In this document: piece after piece, positions 7,559 through 15,171 of the stretch
Numbering within the stretch: position 1 is the stretch's first letter
How the letters are laid out: every line of letters begins with the position of its first letter
The notes under the pieces: generated by a model
What the model was told of the DNA's origin: nothing
The model's input: the letters and a program-made list of their open reading frames with translations, nothing else
Database searches by the model: none
Made by a program: the position numbers and the translations under genes
DNA from: Acidobacteriota bacterium
Lineage (GTDB): Bacteria > Acidobacteriota > Terriglobia > Terriglobales > Acidobacteriaceae
Assembly (NCBI GenBank): GCA_025353435.1
Contig: JANXQR010000164.1
Span: 1 to 23,528 of the forward strand
DNA length: 23,528 nucleotides
Direction of reading: 5' to 3'

Positions 7559-7722
7559 GATCCTCCGGGAAAATGCTTATGTCTCATAGAGTATCGCCGA
7601 TGGGTCGATCGAATAAATTTCACGGATAAGTGTCGACAACAGTTATTGACAAGGCTCCATGCAGATGAAAAGCTCGATGCACCGCATAGATAACGAAGTA
7701 AACCAGTACTCGGGAGAGAACC
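7559..7722. promoter_or_regulatory. Divergent intergenic region, M24 peptidase / NTF2-like gene
   Basis: 164 bp between two divergent starts, AT-richer than its surroundings and expected to hold both promoters. A TTGACA hexamer at 7646-7651 is oriented toward the plus-strand gene, but no good -10 follows at 16-18 nt. TAGATA at 7687-7692 could be a -10 without a matching -35. No clear operator seen. Confidence 0.35.
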
Positions 7723-8196
7723 ATGAGAAAGATCCTTTTGGCATTGCTTGCGAGCTTTGCTTTTTCACCAGCGGTTTTTGCCGCTTCCAAAACAGATGTG
7801 GGTGCACCCATCCGCCAGTTCATTGACGGGTTCAACACGGGCGACACTAAATCGGCCTTTGCAGCCTACGCACAAGGCGACATCGAGATTGTGGACGAGT
7901 TTGCACCGCACCGCTGGAGCGGGCCAAAAGCTCCGCAAGACTGGGCGGATGCCTACGTAAAGCACGCGACTGCGACAGGAGTAACCGACGGGATGGTGAA
8001 GTACGGTGCTCCGGCGCGGGCCGAAATCGAAGGCGATGTTGCCTACGTGATTGTGCCGACCATCTACCTTTACAAGGAGCACGGCAAGTCTCTTGTTGAG
8101 GAAGGAAAGATTACTTATGTGCTGCATCTGGAAAACGATGCGTGGAAGATCAGCGCCTGGACTTGGACGGGCGTCAAGCCGCATGCGCCGAAGTAG
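7723..8196 (+). CDS. Exported NTF2/SnoaL-like (DUF4440-type) protein
   Basis: 157 aa from ATG 7723, with GGGAGA about 6 nt upstream. The signal peptide is MRKILLALLASFAFSPAVFA, probable cleavage AVFA-A. The mature protein starts APIRQFIDGFNTGDTKSAFAAYA and ends LHLENDAWKISAWTWTGVKPHAPK, the helix start and final strands of the NTF2-like/SnoaL fold. The acidic centre (EIVDEFAPHRWSG) is where ketosteroid-isomerase-like proteins line their pocket, but no known active site can be matched. It is the same length as the protein at 2845-3318, but the two align only at the fold level. It converges on the GH67 gene with 39 bp between, with no obvious terminator. Function unknown. Confidence 0.85.
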   Translation: MRKILLALLASFAFSPAVFAASKTDVGAPIRQFIDGFNTGDTKSAFAAYAQGDIEIVDEFAPHRWSGPKAPQDWADAYVKHATATGVTDGMVKYGAPARAEIEGDVAYVIVPTIYLYKEHGKSLVEEGKITYVLHLENDAWKISAWTWTGVKPHAPK

Positions 8197-8235
8197 GTTC
8201 CAGTATCTGGGCAAAGCGATTCAGAAGAAACGCGA

Positions 8236-10719
8236 TTACCTTGTGGCTGGTTCGATCTCGATGTAGTCGATCGCTGCGGGATCCGCTTTGTCGGGTGTGC
8301 CGCTGACGCGGAGAACATCGCCAGATTTCAGTTCGATATCGTGAAGAGTGAACCGCGTGGAATTGTCGCCATGTGGTTTGAGCGAAGGCAACTGCGCATC
8401 GGCGATCCATGCTGCTTTTTGCAGGCCGTTCACATTGAGTGTGAATTGAGCGTTGCCGCCTTGCAGGTCGAAGTACTGGACTTCAAGGTCGAAACGGCCC
8501 GCCTTGCCGTAGTAAGTCCACTCTGCGGAACAATTCGATTGTTCGCAATTTGCGGCCTTCCCTGCTGACGCATCTTCCCACGGGTTTACATCGATGATGG
8601 TGTAGCCCGTGAGGCGCGCATCCTCGGCTTCGAGTCGGCCGGGATAGTGACCCGCGCGGCCGTGCTCGTCGGGAATGCCGCTCAGCTTGAGGAAATACTG
8701 CACGATGGCATCGCGCCACACGATGGCATGGCCTGCCTGGTACGCAAGCCGTGCATTCATGTCGTCGAACAGCTTCGGATCGATGCGACCTTTGAGAGTC
8801 TCCCATTCTTTGCCGAGGTAGGCTGCCTGTTCCGCGCCCTTATAGTGGCTGTCATAGATGTACTGGATCACCGTCGAGCCCGAGTGGAGCTTATACGTGT
8901 AAGGCACATGATGAAAGAAGAGCAGCAGGTCGTCGGGCGTAGTGGACACGTTCTCATAGGCTTTGGCTGAGTCTGGCGGATACTGCCCGGCGTAGCCTGT
9001 TCCCGTAGCGACAGATCGATCCATGCCCACGCCGTCGTGGTCGGCGCGATGCCACTGACCCCAGCCGTTGTTTTCACTTGATTCGATTTTGGGTCCGTAG
9101 TGTGTGCCGGTAATGTCGGTCAGCGTCTGCATGCCAAGCGGGCCGGTGTAGTGCTCGTAAGCGGGCCAGCTCTGCATCAGCATCTTTGTCACGGTGCTCA
9201 CCACAACGGGATCGTTGCTGATGCTCTGCCGTGTCCACTCTTCGGCAATTTGTTCGGGAGTGAGATTCGGGTTCCAGGCGAGGCGACCAAATGCGTAGAG
9301 ATTCGCCAGCGCCAGCGGCGAGCCCAGCCACGCGTCCTGTCCGACTCCGGCCACACCGACCATGCCTCCAAGTGGCTGATTAAATGCTTTGCCGGCGAGG
9401 ATCCCCTTGACCGGTGTGGAACGGCTCTCCGCGCGCATGTCGAAGTCGAGGACTTGTTTCCACATGGGTGCGAGGTAGACGAGATGGCGCTGCTGGCCGG
9501 TGTACTCCTGCGTGATCTGCACTTCCATGGCCTGACCGGTGTGCTCGAGTCCGCCGAACAGAGGCGACACGGGCTCGCGCGCCTGGAAGTCGATGGGGCC
9601 TTCCTTGGTTTGGGCAATCACGTTGGCGGCGAACTTGCCGTCGAGCGGATGGAAGATGTCGTAGGCGGCGCGGGCGCGGTCGGCCTTGGGATCGTTCCAG
9701 TCAAGGTGATGGTTATAGACGAACGCGCGATAGAACACGATGCCGCCGTGGGGCGCGAGGGCGTTGGCCAGCAGGTTGGCGGCGTCAGCGGGCGTGCGAC
9801 CGTAACTGGCGGGGCCGGGCTGGCCCTCGCTGTCGGCCTTCACCGTGAAGCCTGCGAAGTCGGGGATGAGCTTGTAAATCTCCTCGGTCTTCGCCCCCCA
9901 CCAGGCTTTCACCGCAGGGTCGAGCGGATCGTAGGTCGCAAGGCCGCCGATTTTCTGTGGGCTCGCGATGTCGACGCTTAGGGAGACGCGCACGCCCCAA
10001 GGGCGCATGGTGTCCGCGATACGAGCAATGCCCTTGAGCATCTCTGGGGTGATGAAGGGGGCGGCGTTGTTCACGTTGTTCAGGTTGCAGCCGTTGATGC
10101 CGACGGAAGCCAGCAGACGCGCGTATTCGGCGACGGGTGCGAGGTCGTCGCGCACATGGCCGCCATCGAAGAAAATGGAACGCCCCGCGTAGCCGCGTTC
10201 AATGGTGCCGTCGGCGTTGTCCCACTCGTCAACCCAGCGGATCGCGAAGGTGGGGGCGCCAACTGCCTCGAAATGCGCAAGGTCTTGGCCGGTGTTGGCA
10301 CGTCGCAACAAGTCGAAGGCACCATAGAGTGTGCCATGCGGATTCGATCCCGCAATAACAATATGGCCGCCCATATTTAGCTGCATCGCACTCAGCCAAT
10401 AACCATCGGGCGCCAGGTCCGCAGGGATTTTGAGCGTTGGATATGCTTTCCGAACTTCATCCAGCGTGCCGACGACGATCTCTTCGGTTCCAAGTAGAGG
10501 CTTGGAATTGACGACGCCGGGAACTTGCCGCTCGATCTCATTGACTGCAGTAAGCTCCAGAGAATCTCTACCGAGCGCACTTACCGAAGCCCGTGCCCAT
10601 CTAGCGACCTGGTCGTTTTTCAGCCATGCCTGATCGGCGGTCTGCGCTCGGGCAGGCAAGTAACCTCCGGCAACCGCAAACGCCAGCAAAAAACCAACCG
10701 CCAATCCGAAGTTTTTCAC
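8236..10719 (-). CDS. Exported GH67 alpha-glucuronidase with C-terminal carbohydrate-binding-like domain
   Basis: 827 aa from GTG 10719, with Sec signal MKNFGLAVGFLLAFAVAGGYLPARAQ. It removes 4-O-methyl-glucuronic acid from the non-reducing end of xylooligosaccharides during glucuronoxylan breakdown. Family signs run the whole length: VASVGINGCNLNNVNN-type barrel segment (LLASVGINGCNLNNVNNA), GFTVKADSEGQPGP, GPIDFQAREPVSPLF, QITQEYTGQ, WNPNLTPEQIAEEW, GQWHRADHDGVGMDR and LFFHHVPYTYKL. The catalytic residues map by position: Glu298 (acid), Asp377 and Glu405, with the same 28-residue Asp-Glu spacing as in the characterised Cellvibrio enzyme. All three are intact. Residues about 693-827 (GRLEAEDARLTGY ... 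DPAAIDYIEIEP) are beyond the usual GH67 end and resemble a CBM6/CBM35-type beta-sandwich. TAGAAT at 10731-10726 lies 6 nt before the GTG and there is no clear ribosome-binding site. It is divergent from the GH127-like gene. Confidence 0.94.
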   Translation of the reverse strand: MKNFGLAVGFLLAFAVAGGYLPARAQTADQAWLKNDQVARWARASVSALGRDSLELTAVNEIERQVPGVVNSKPLLGTEEIVVGTLDEVRKAYPTLKIPADLAPDGYWLSAMQLNMGGHIVIAGSNPHGTLYGAFDLLRRANTGQDLAHFEAVGAPTFAIRWVDEWDNADGTIERGYAGRSIFFDGGHVRDDLAPVAEYARLLASVGINGCNLNNVNNAAPFITPEMLKGIARIADTMRPWGVRVSLSVDIASPQKIGGLATYDPLDPAVKAWWGAKTEEIYKLIPDFAGFTVKADSEGQPGPASYGRTPADAANLLANALAPHGGIVFYRAFVYNHHLDWNDPKADRARAAYDIFHPLDGKFAANVIAQTKEGPIDFQAREPVSPLFGGLEHTGQAMEVQITQEYTGQQRHLVYLAPMWKQVLDFDMRAESRSTPVKGILAGKAFNQPLGGMVGVAGVGQDAWLGSPLALANLYAFGRLAWNPNLTPEQIAEEWTRQSISNDPVVVSTVTKMLMQSWPAYEHYTGPLGMQTLTDITGTHYGPKIESSENNGWGQWHRADHDGVGMDRSVATGTGYAGQYPPDSAKAYENVSTTPDDLLLFFHHVPYTYKLHSGSTVIQYIYDSHYKGAEQAAYLGKEWETLKGRIDPKLFDDMNARLAYQAGHAIVWRDAIVQYFLKLSGIPDEHGRAGHYPGRLEAEDARLTGYTIIDVNPWEDASAGKAANCEQSNCSAEWTYYGKAGRFDLEVQYFDLQGGNAQFTLNVNGLQKAAWIADAQLPSLKPHGDNSTRFTLHDIELKSGDVLRVSGTPDKADPAAIDYIEIEPATR

Positions 10720-10864
10720 GGTTCCATTCTATGCGGCGGGGATGCAAGAATGGATCGCCGCATTCGTCGCCGTTCAAGCGGGCACCAAGATGATGCAAGA
10801 TTCGAGCGGTTCCCGTTCGATTAAGACTTGACACGATGCTGAAGTACTTAGAGAAGGAGCCTCA
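10720..10864. promoter_or_regulatory. Divergent control region between GH67 and GH127-like genes, with repeats
   Basis: 145 bp with unusual symmetry. ATGCGGCG (10731-10738) and CGCCGCAT (10756-10763) form a perfect 8-bp inverted repeat with a 17-nt spacer. GATGCAAGA occurs twice as a direct repeat (10741-10749 and 10792-10800). TCGAGCGGTTCCCGTTCGA (10802-10820) is a 19-bp near-perfect palindrome. TTGACA at 10828-10833 points toward the GH127-like gene, but its -10 is poor. AGAAGGAG at 10852-10859 is the ribosome-binding site of that gene. The palindromes are reasonable candidates for a LacI/GntR/AraC-type sugar regulator serving both genes. No such regulator is encoded in the window. Confidence 0.45.
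10802..10820. promoter_or_regulatory. 19-bp imperfect palindrome, candidate operator
   Basis: TCGAGCGG-TTC-CCGTTCGA: 7 of 8 arm positions pair. It sits 7 bp upstream of the TTGACA hexamer and about 45 bp upstream of the GH127-like start. Its size suits a dimeric repressor of the LacI or GntR type. This is inference from symmetry and position only. Confidence 0.35.
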
Positions 10865-13286
10865 TTGCCGACACGATTGAATCGCCGTGAATTTCTGAGT
10901 TCGAGCGCGCTCGCTGGTGCCGCCCTGGCATTGACCGCTCGCCGAGGCCAGCGTCGCAACCCCGGCCTCTGTGCGGCTCGAGGGCCGGATGACGCCCTTT
11001 CCTGCAACAAAGTACCGCGCCTATGTTTCCAAAACGGCGCGCACCTCCAATGCGAGCTCCTGGATTCAGGTTGACCTTGGGGTAGCGACGGTTGTGGAGG
11101 GGGTCCGTCTCTATCCAAATTTCAATCTCGATGTTCGGTCGCTAGGGTTTCCGGTGCGGATGAAAATCGAAGGCTCGAACACGCAGGGATTCGAAAACGC
11201 GACAATGCTGCTCGACCACACGCAGGAAGACCTTGCCGATCCCGGCGATCAGATTGTCTATTGTGCCGTGGCGCCGTCTGCGGGAATTCGCTACTTACGC
11301 CTTACTGCCACGCAGCTTCGTCACACGGGCGGACCCGAATCCGGCGTGAATCCTGAATATTGCTTGTCCTTCGCCAAAATGGATGTGCTCGCCGGCGGGC
11401 GCAATGTGGCGGAGGGCAAACAGACGACCGCCGATGCCGAACTCGGAAATCAACGGGACCTGGGGCAGCTTACGCGAAAGGCGCGTCCACGGGGCGAAGG
11501 AATCGTCACCGATAATCCGCAAAATGTCACATCGCCCGAAAATTGGAAGCCGGTGGCCTACAAGGCGCACGCCCCTGAGGGCGGAGTTGCGTTGCATGCC
11601 GGGCTGTTCAAGGAGTCGATGGACAACAACATCGGCTATCTCATGAGTTCGTTCTCCGTTGAAGAGATGTTGCGGCCCTTCCGGGAGCGCGCTGGAAAGC
11701 CTGTGAATTCGGAGCTTCGCAAGCCGCACCCATTTTGGGATGTTGACCTGGCCGGCTCAACGGCAGGGCGTTTTCTTATGGGCGCCGGAAACACACTGCG
11801 CTGGCAGGAGCATGCCGAACTGCGTCGATGGTTGAACGACATTGTGGATGGCATTGAAGATTGCCGCCAGCCGAACGGCTACATCATGGCCTACCCCGAA
11901 GAATCCATCTTTCATTCCGAACGCGCAGGCTACACGAGAGCGTGGGTCACGCATGGCCTGATTGACGCCGGCCTGGCAGGAAACAAGAAGGCCTTCGGAC
12001 TGCTACGCGGCTACTACGATTGGTTCGACAAATGTCCTTACCTGCCCAAATTGCTTCGCGGCACGCCGCAGGGAGTGCAGGGGATGGTGGCGAATACGCG
12101 AATGTATTTCACTCCGGTTGGCAAGCCGGAAGATCTGCAGGTGATTCAGCGCTATTACCAGGAAAACTTCTGGCTCGAGGGATTGGCGCGGCGCGATGAG
12201 GAGATGGTTTGGCAGTATCCCTATGATCGGCCCCATAACTACTTGATCACAGATTTCGAAGCCTATCTCGATCTTTATCGAGCTACCGGTGAACAGCGCT
12301 ATCTGGACGGCGTGCTCGGTGCGTGGCAGTTGTATCACGACAACTGGGAGCACGTAGGCGGGTCAATCGCAATCACCGAATTTGGCGAGTTTCCACCGAA
12401 GTCGTACCGGCTCAAATCGCAATTCACGTTTTGTGAGACGGGGGAGTTATGCGGAAGCAGTTTCTGGGCGCATCTCAACCAGCGGCTTTACTTGCTGGAC
12501 CCGGATCAGGAAAAGTACGTTACTGAGATTGAAAAGTCGATTTACAACGTGGGCATCGCCAACCAGGTGGACACGCGCGGCCTGATGTATCACGCGCGGA
12601 TGGTGGGAACCAAAGGCGACATGGCGGTGGGCATCTGCGATAACTCCTGCTGCGAGGGGCAGGGTACGCGGCTGCTGGGTTCGCTGCCGGAGTATCTCTA
12701 CGCAGTTGATGCGGAGGGGATCTTTGTGAACCTGTTCGCGCCGTCCACGTTCCGATGGACACAATCCGGAAGTCCGTGGCAATTGACCGCAAAAACGTCG
12801 TTCCCAGACAGCCCTGATGTTGCGTTGGAACTTGCGCTGGCTCAACCGCAGCCCGCGAAGATTCGAGTGCGCACGCCATCATGGGCAAAGACGGAAATGA
12901 AAGTAATGGTGAATGGAGACCGTGCGGGCACGGGCAAGCCTGGGAGTTATGTTGTGCTGGACCGAACCTGGCGCGGCGGAGATACGATTCAATTCTCATT
13001 GCCTATGGGATTCCGGCTCACTCGCTACGCCGGTCTCGACCAGATTGAAGGCCACGAGCGTTATGCGCTGGAGTATGGGCCCATTCTGATGGCGATCGAG
13101 GGCTCCGACGATGCGCGGCTCAGGGCCAGCGGAGCAATCGCCGCAGATTTGGTCGAGCAGTTGACGCCGGCATATGGACGCCCGTTGCATTTCGAGATCG
13201 CGGGGAATCCGGATTTTCACTATGCTCCTTACTTCGCGATCAAGAACGATCCCTTCACTACTTATCCGGTTATCGATCGATCCTGA
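10865..13286 (+). CDS. GH127-like beta-L-arabinofuranosidase (DUF1680) with Tat leader and discoidin-like domain; apparent frameshift near 10935-10970
   Basis: Two overlapping frames make up one gene. Frame one starts at TTG 10865 (ribosome-binding site AGAAGGAG, 5 nt spacing) and encodes a Tat leader, LNRREFLSSSALAGAALALTA. It then turns into nonsense and stops at 11074. Frame two (open from 10935, usable GTG 10971 or ATG 10989) continues sensibly as PLAEASVATPASVRLEGR, which would finish the signal peptide with an AEA cleavage site. One extra base, or two missing, between about 10935 and 10970 explains this. The body has an F5/8 type C-like beta-sandwich (SSWIQVDLGVATVVEGVRLY) up to about 11400, then a GH127-type alpha/alpha barrel: Glu-x-Cys at 12444-12452 (GELCG) and Cys-Cys at 12648-12653 (NSCCEG), the zinc ligands and cysteine nucleophile pair of the family, and a candidate acid/base Glu at 12387 (EFGEF). 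It should release L-arabinofuranose. As written, export would be lost unless the indel is an artefact. Confidence 0.82.
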
Positions 13287-13377
13287 GACGCCGCGTTGGC
13301 TCCAGGAAAGGCGCCATTCCGCAAGAGGTGCGGCCGGTTGATAGACTGAATCGTTTGATTGAGGAGGTTTCCCCCCG

Positions 13378-14421
13378 ATGTCAGCGACCATGCCGGCAGT
13401 TGTGAAGGCGCACGCAGCCCCTGGAATTGAAATGCGGGACGTGCCGGTGCCCATTGCCGGTCCCGGTGAAGTGCTAGTGCGCGTGGACGCGGCCAGCGTT
13501 TGCGGCACCGATTTGCATATCTACAATTGGGATCCATGGGCTCAGGGCAGAATCCATCCGCCACTCGTTCCGGGTCACGAATTTTGCGGCACCGTGGCTG
13601 CAATCGGGCGCGGCGTGACCACGGTTAAAGAGGGCGACGCGGTGAGCGCGGAGATGCACGTGGCGTGCGGCAAGTGCCTGCAGTGCCGCACCGGCCAGCA
13701 GCACATTTGCCAGCATGTGCGCATTCTGGGGGTGGACGCTGACGGCGCGTTTGCCAGCTACTGCATCATCCCGGAAACAAACATTTGGAAGCTGTCGCCC
13801 ACCATTCCACGTGAGATTGCGTCGCTTCTTGACCCGCTTGGAAACGCGGTGCACACGGTGCTGGCCGGGCCTATTGCTGCGCAGACTGTGGCGATTACCG
13901 GATGCGGCGCCATCGGGCTGTTTTCGATAGCGGTAGCGAAAGCGTGCGGCGCGGCCAAGGTGTTTGCCATTGAGGTGAATGCGCACCGCCGCGCCGTCGC
14001 GAAAGAAATGGGCGCCGACGTGGTGCTCGACCCGGCTACAGACAAAGTAGAAGAGCAAATCATGGACATGACCGGAGGAACGGGCGTTGATGTTCTGCTG
14101 GAAATATCGGGGCATCCGGCGGCCATACGGCAGGGGTTCGCGGTGCTCCGCACAGGCGGTCGGGCTTCATTGCTGGGGATTCCGTCGAGGCCGGTGGAAC
14201 TAGACTTAGCGCGCGACATCATCTTCAAGGGCGCAATAGTGCAGGGCATCAACGGGCGCAAGATGTTTGAGACTTGGTTCCAAATGGAGGCGCTCCTGGC
14301 CACCGGCAAGCTGAATCTGAACCCAGTAATCACGCATCGCATGAAGTTGAGCGAGTTCTCGCAAGCGATGGGTTACCTGCAATCGGGCGATGCAATCAAG
14401 GTGGTTTTGAAGCCGGAATAG
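13378..14421 (+). CDS. tdh: L-threonine 3-dehydrogenase (zinc MDR family)
   Basis: 347 aa from ATG 13378 with AGGAGG about 10 nt upstream. It oxidises L-threonine to 2-amino-3-ketobutyrate with NAD+ in the cytoplasm. Catalytic zinc residues are Cys42 (VCGTDLHIYNWDPW), His67 and Glu68 (GHEFCG). The structural zinc site is Cys97, Cys100, Cys103 and Cys111 (CGKCLQC...C). The Rossmann motif is GCGAIG near residue 176. The C-terminal segment GINGRKMFETWFQMEALL followed by NPVITHRMKLSEF and GDAIKVVLKP is typical of Tdh rather than sorbitol dehydrogenase. Length is normal (E. coli 341 aa). The partner ligase kbl, often next to tdh, is not in the window. It lies 91 bp after the GH127-like gene on the same strand and has its own strong ribosome-binding site; co-transcription is possible but no functional link is evident. 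Confidence 0.92.
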   Translation: MSATMPAVVKAHAAPGIEMRDVPVPIAGPGEVLVRVDAASVCGTDLHIYNWDPWAQGRIHPPLVPGHEFCGTVAAIGRGVTTVKEGDAVSAEMHVACGKCLQCRTGQQHICQHVRILGVDADGAFASYCIIPETNIWKLSPTIPREIASLLDPLGNAVHTVLAGPIAAQTVAITGCGAIGLFSIAVAKACGAAKVFAIEVNAHRRAVAKEMGADVVLDPATDKVEEQIMDMTGGTGVDVLLEISGHPAAIRQGFAVLRTGGRASLLGIPSRPVELDLARDIIFKGAIVQGINGRKMFETWFQMEALLATGKLNLNPVITHRMKLSEFSQAMGYLQSGDAIKVVLKPE

Positions 14422-14440
14422 GGCCGAGCCTGGTGCAAAC

Positions 14441-14971
14441 TCAATACCGCTTGATGAGCGCGGATGGAGCCGGCCCCGTCTTTCCGCTTAGCAGCCAGTC
14501 GACCGTTTTCCGTACGTCGTCTTCCCGCGCTTCGCCCATAATTCTGGTTACGACTTCACCCTGATCGTCGAGGATGGCCGTCCCAGGGACAATGTTACCC
14601 AAGCCGAAGCGATCGATAAGGTCGGTATCCCCGCCGACCCAGCTTTCCTGGGTCACCTTCAGGCGCTGGAGCACTGCAGGAATTCTGGCACGGTCCTTTG
14701 GCTCGTCAATCGAGATGAGCACAAAGCTGACAGGCTTGTCTGCATACGCGGTTGCCAGCTGCGAGAGCCGCGGCAGCTCCTCCTGGCAGGGACCGCACCA
14801 TGTGGCCCAGAAATTCACCACCACGATCCTTCCGCGCAAGGCCGACAGCTTCCGCGCGTGGCCATCCAGGCTCTTCAGTGACGGATCGGGCGCACGTCGG
14901 GCAGCAAGGGGAGCCGCAATCACGACGGACAAGAGAAGCAAACAGCCCGTATGTCTCAGAAGGGGAAGCAT
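14441..14971 (-). CDS. TlpA-like exported thioredoxin-family protein
   Basis: 176 aa from ATG 14971; the frame is open upstream to 15034, but this start gives a clean membrane/signal segment (GCLLLLSVVIAAPLAA). The thioredoxin fold begins DPSLKSLDGHARKLSALRGRIVVVNFWATWCGPC, with the redox CxxC at Cys59-Cys62. It continues EELPRLSQLATAYADKPVSFVLISIDEP and IVPGTAILDDQGEVV, whose cis-proline loop (IVPGTAI) is intact. TlpA/ResA-type proteins reduce disulfides in the periplasm, for example during cytochrome c maturation; no cytochrome or ccm gene is nearby. TATAGT at 14986-14981 could be a -10 only 9 nt before the ATG, with no Shine-Dalgarno in between. It converges on tdh with 19 bp between and is divergent from the barrel gene at 15172. 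Confidence 0.88.
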   Translation of the reverse strand: MLPLLRHTGCLLLLSVVIAAPLAARRAPDPSLKSLDGHARKLSALRGRIVVVNFWATWCGPCQEELPRLSQLATAYADKPVSFVLISIDEPKDRARIPAVLQRLKVTQESWVGGDTDLIDRFGLGNIVPGTAILDDQGEVVTRIMGEAREDDVRKTVDWLLSGKTGPAPSALIKRY

Positions 14972-15171
14972 GGCGTCATGACTATACTTCCCTGCCCGTG
15001 CCTGCTCTCTCCATCGAAAGGTAGAGGTGCGCATCCATCGGATATCTCACGACGGCGTCACAGACAGACTGATAGTTTTGGGAGCATTGTCCACCCCCCG
15101 CCGACTTTGGCCGGCCCGGACAGGTGGATGCACCGAGGCCAGTATCAACCTCCCCAAGGAGATCAGTTCAC
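14972..15171. promoter_or_regulatory. Divergent intergenic region, TlpA-like / outer-membrane protein genes
   Basis: 200 bp expected to contain both promoters. TATAGT on the minus strand (14986-14981) is a candidate -10 for the TlpA-like gene. A possible stem-loop in the leader of the plus-strand gene joins TCCACC (15090-15095) with GGTGGA (15123-15128), with an inner GCCG/CGGC pair (15100-15103, 15112-15115). AAGGAGA near 15158 is the ribosome-binding site for 15172. Confidence 0.35.

Noticed and set aside
10828..10856. Promoter for the GH127-like gene from TTGACA at 10828
   Set aside because: No acceptable -10 at 16-18 nt; the position would overlap the ribosome-binding site at 10852-10859, leaving no room for a leader. 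Kept only as a note inside the control region.
10937..10975. Programmed ribosomal frameshift in the GH127-like gene
   Set aside because: No slippery heptamer, no internal Shine-Dalgarno at proper spacing and no downstream structure that stands out; an indel in the DNA or the assembly is simpler.
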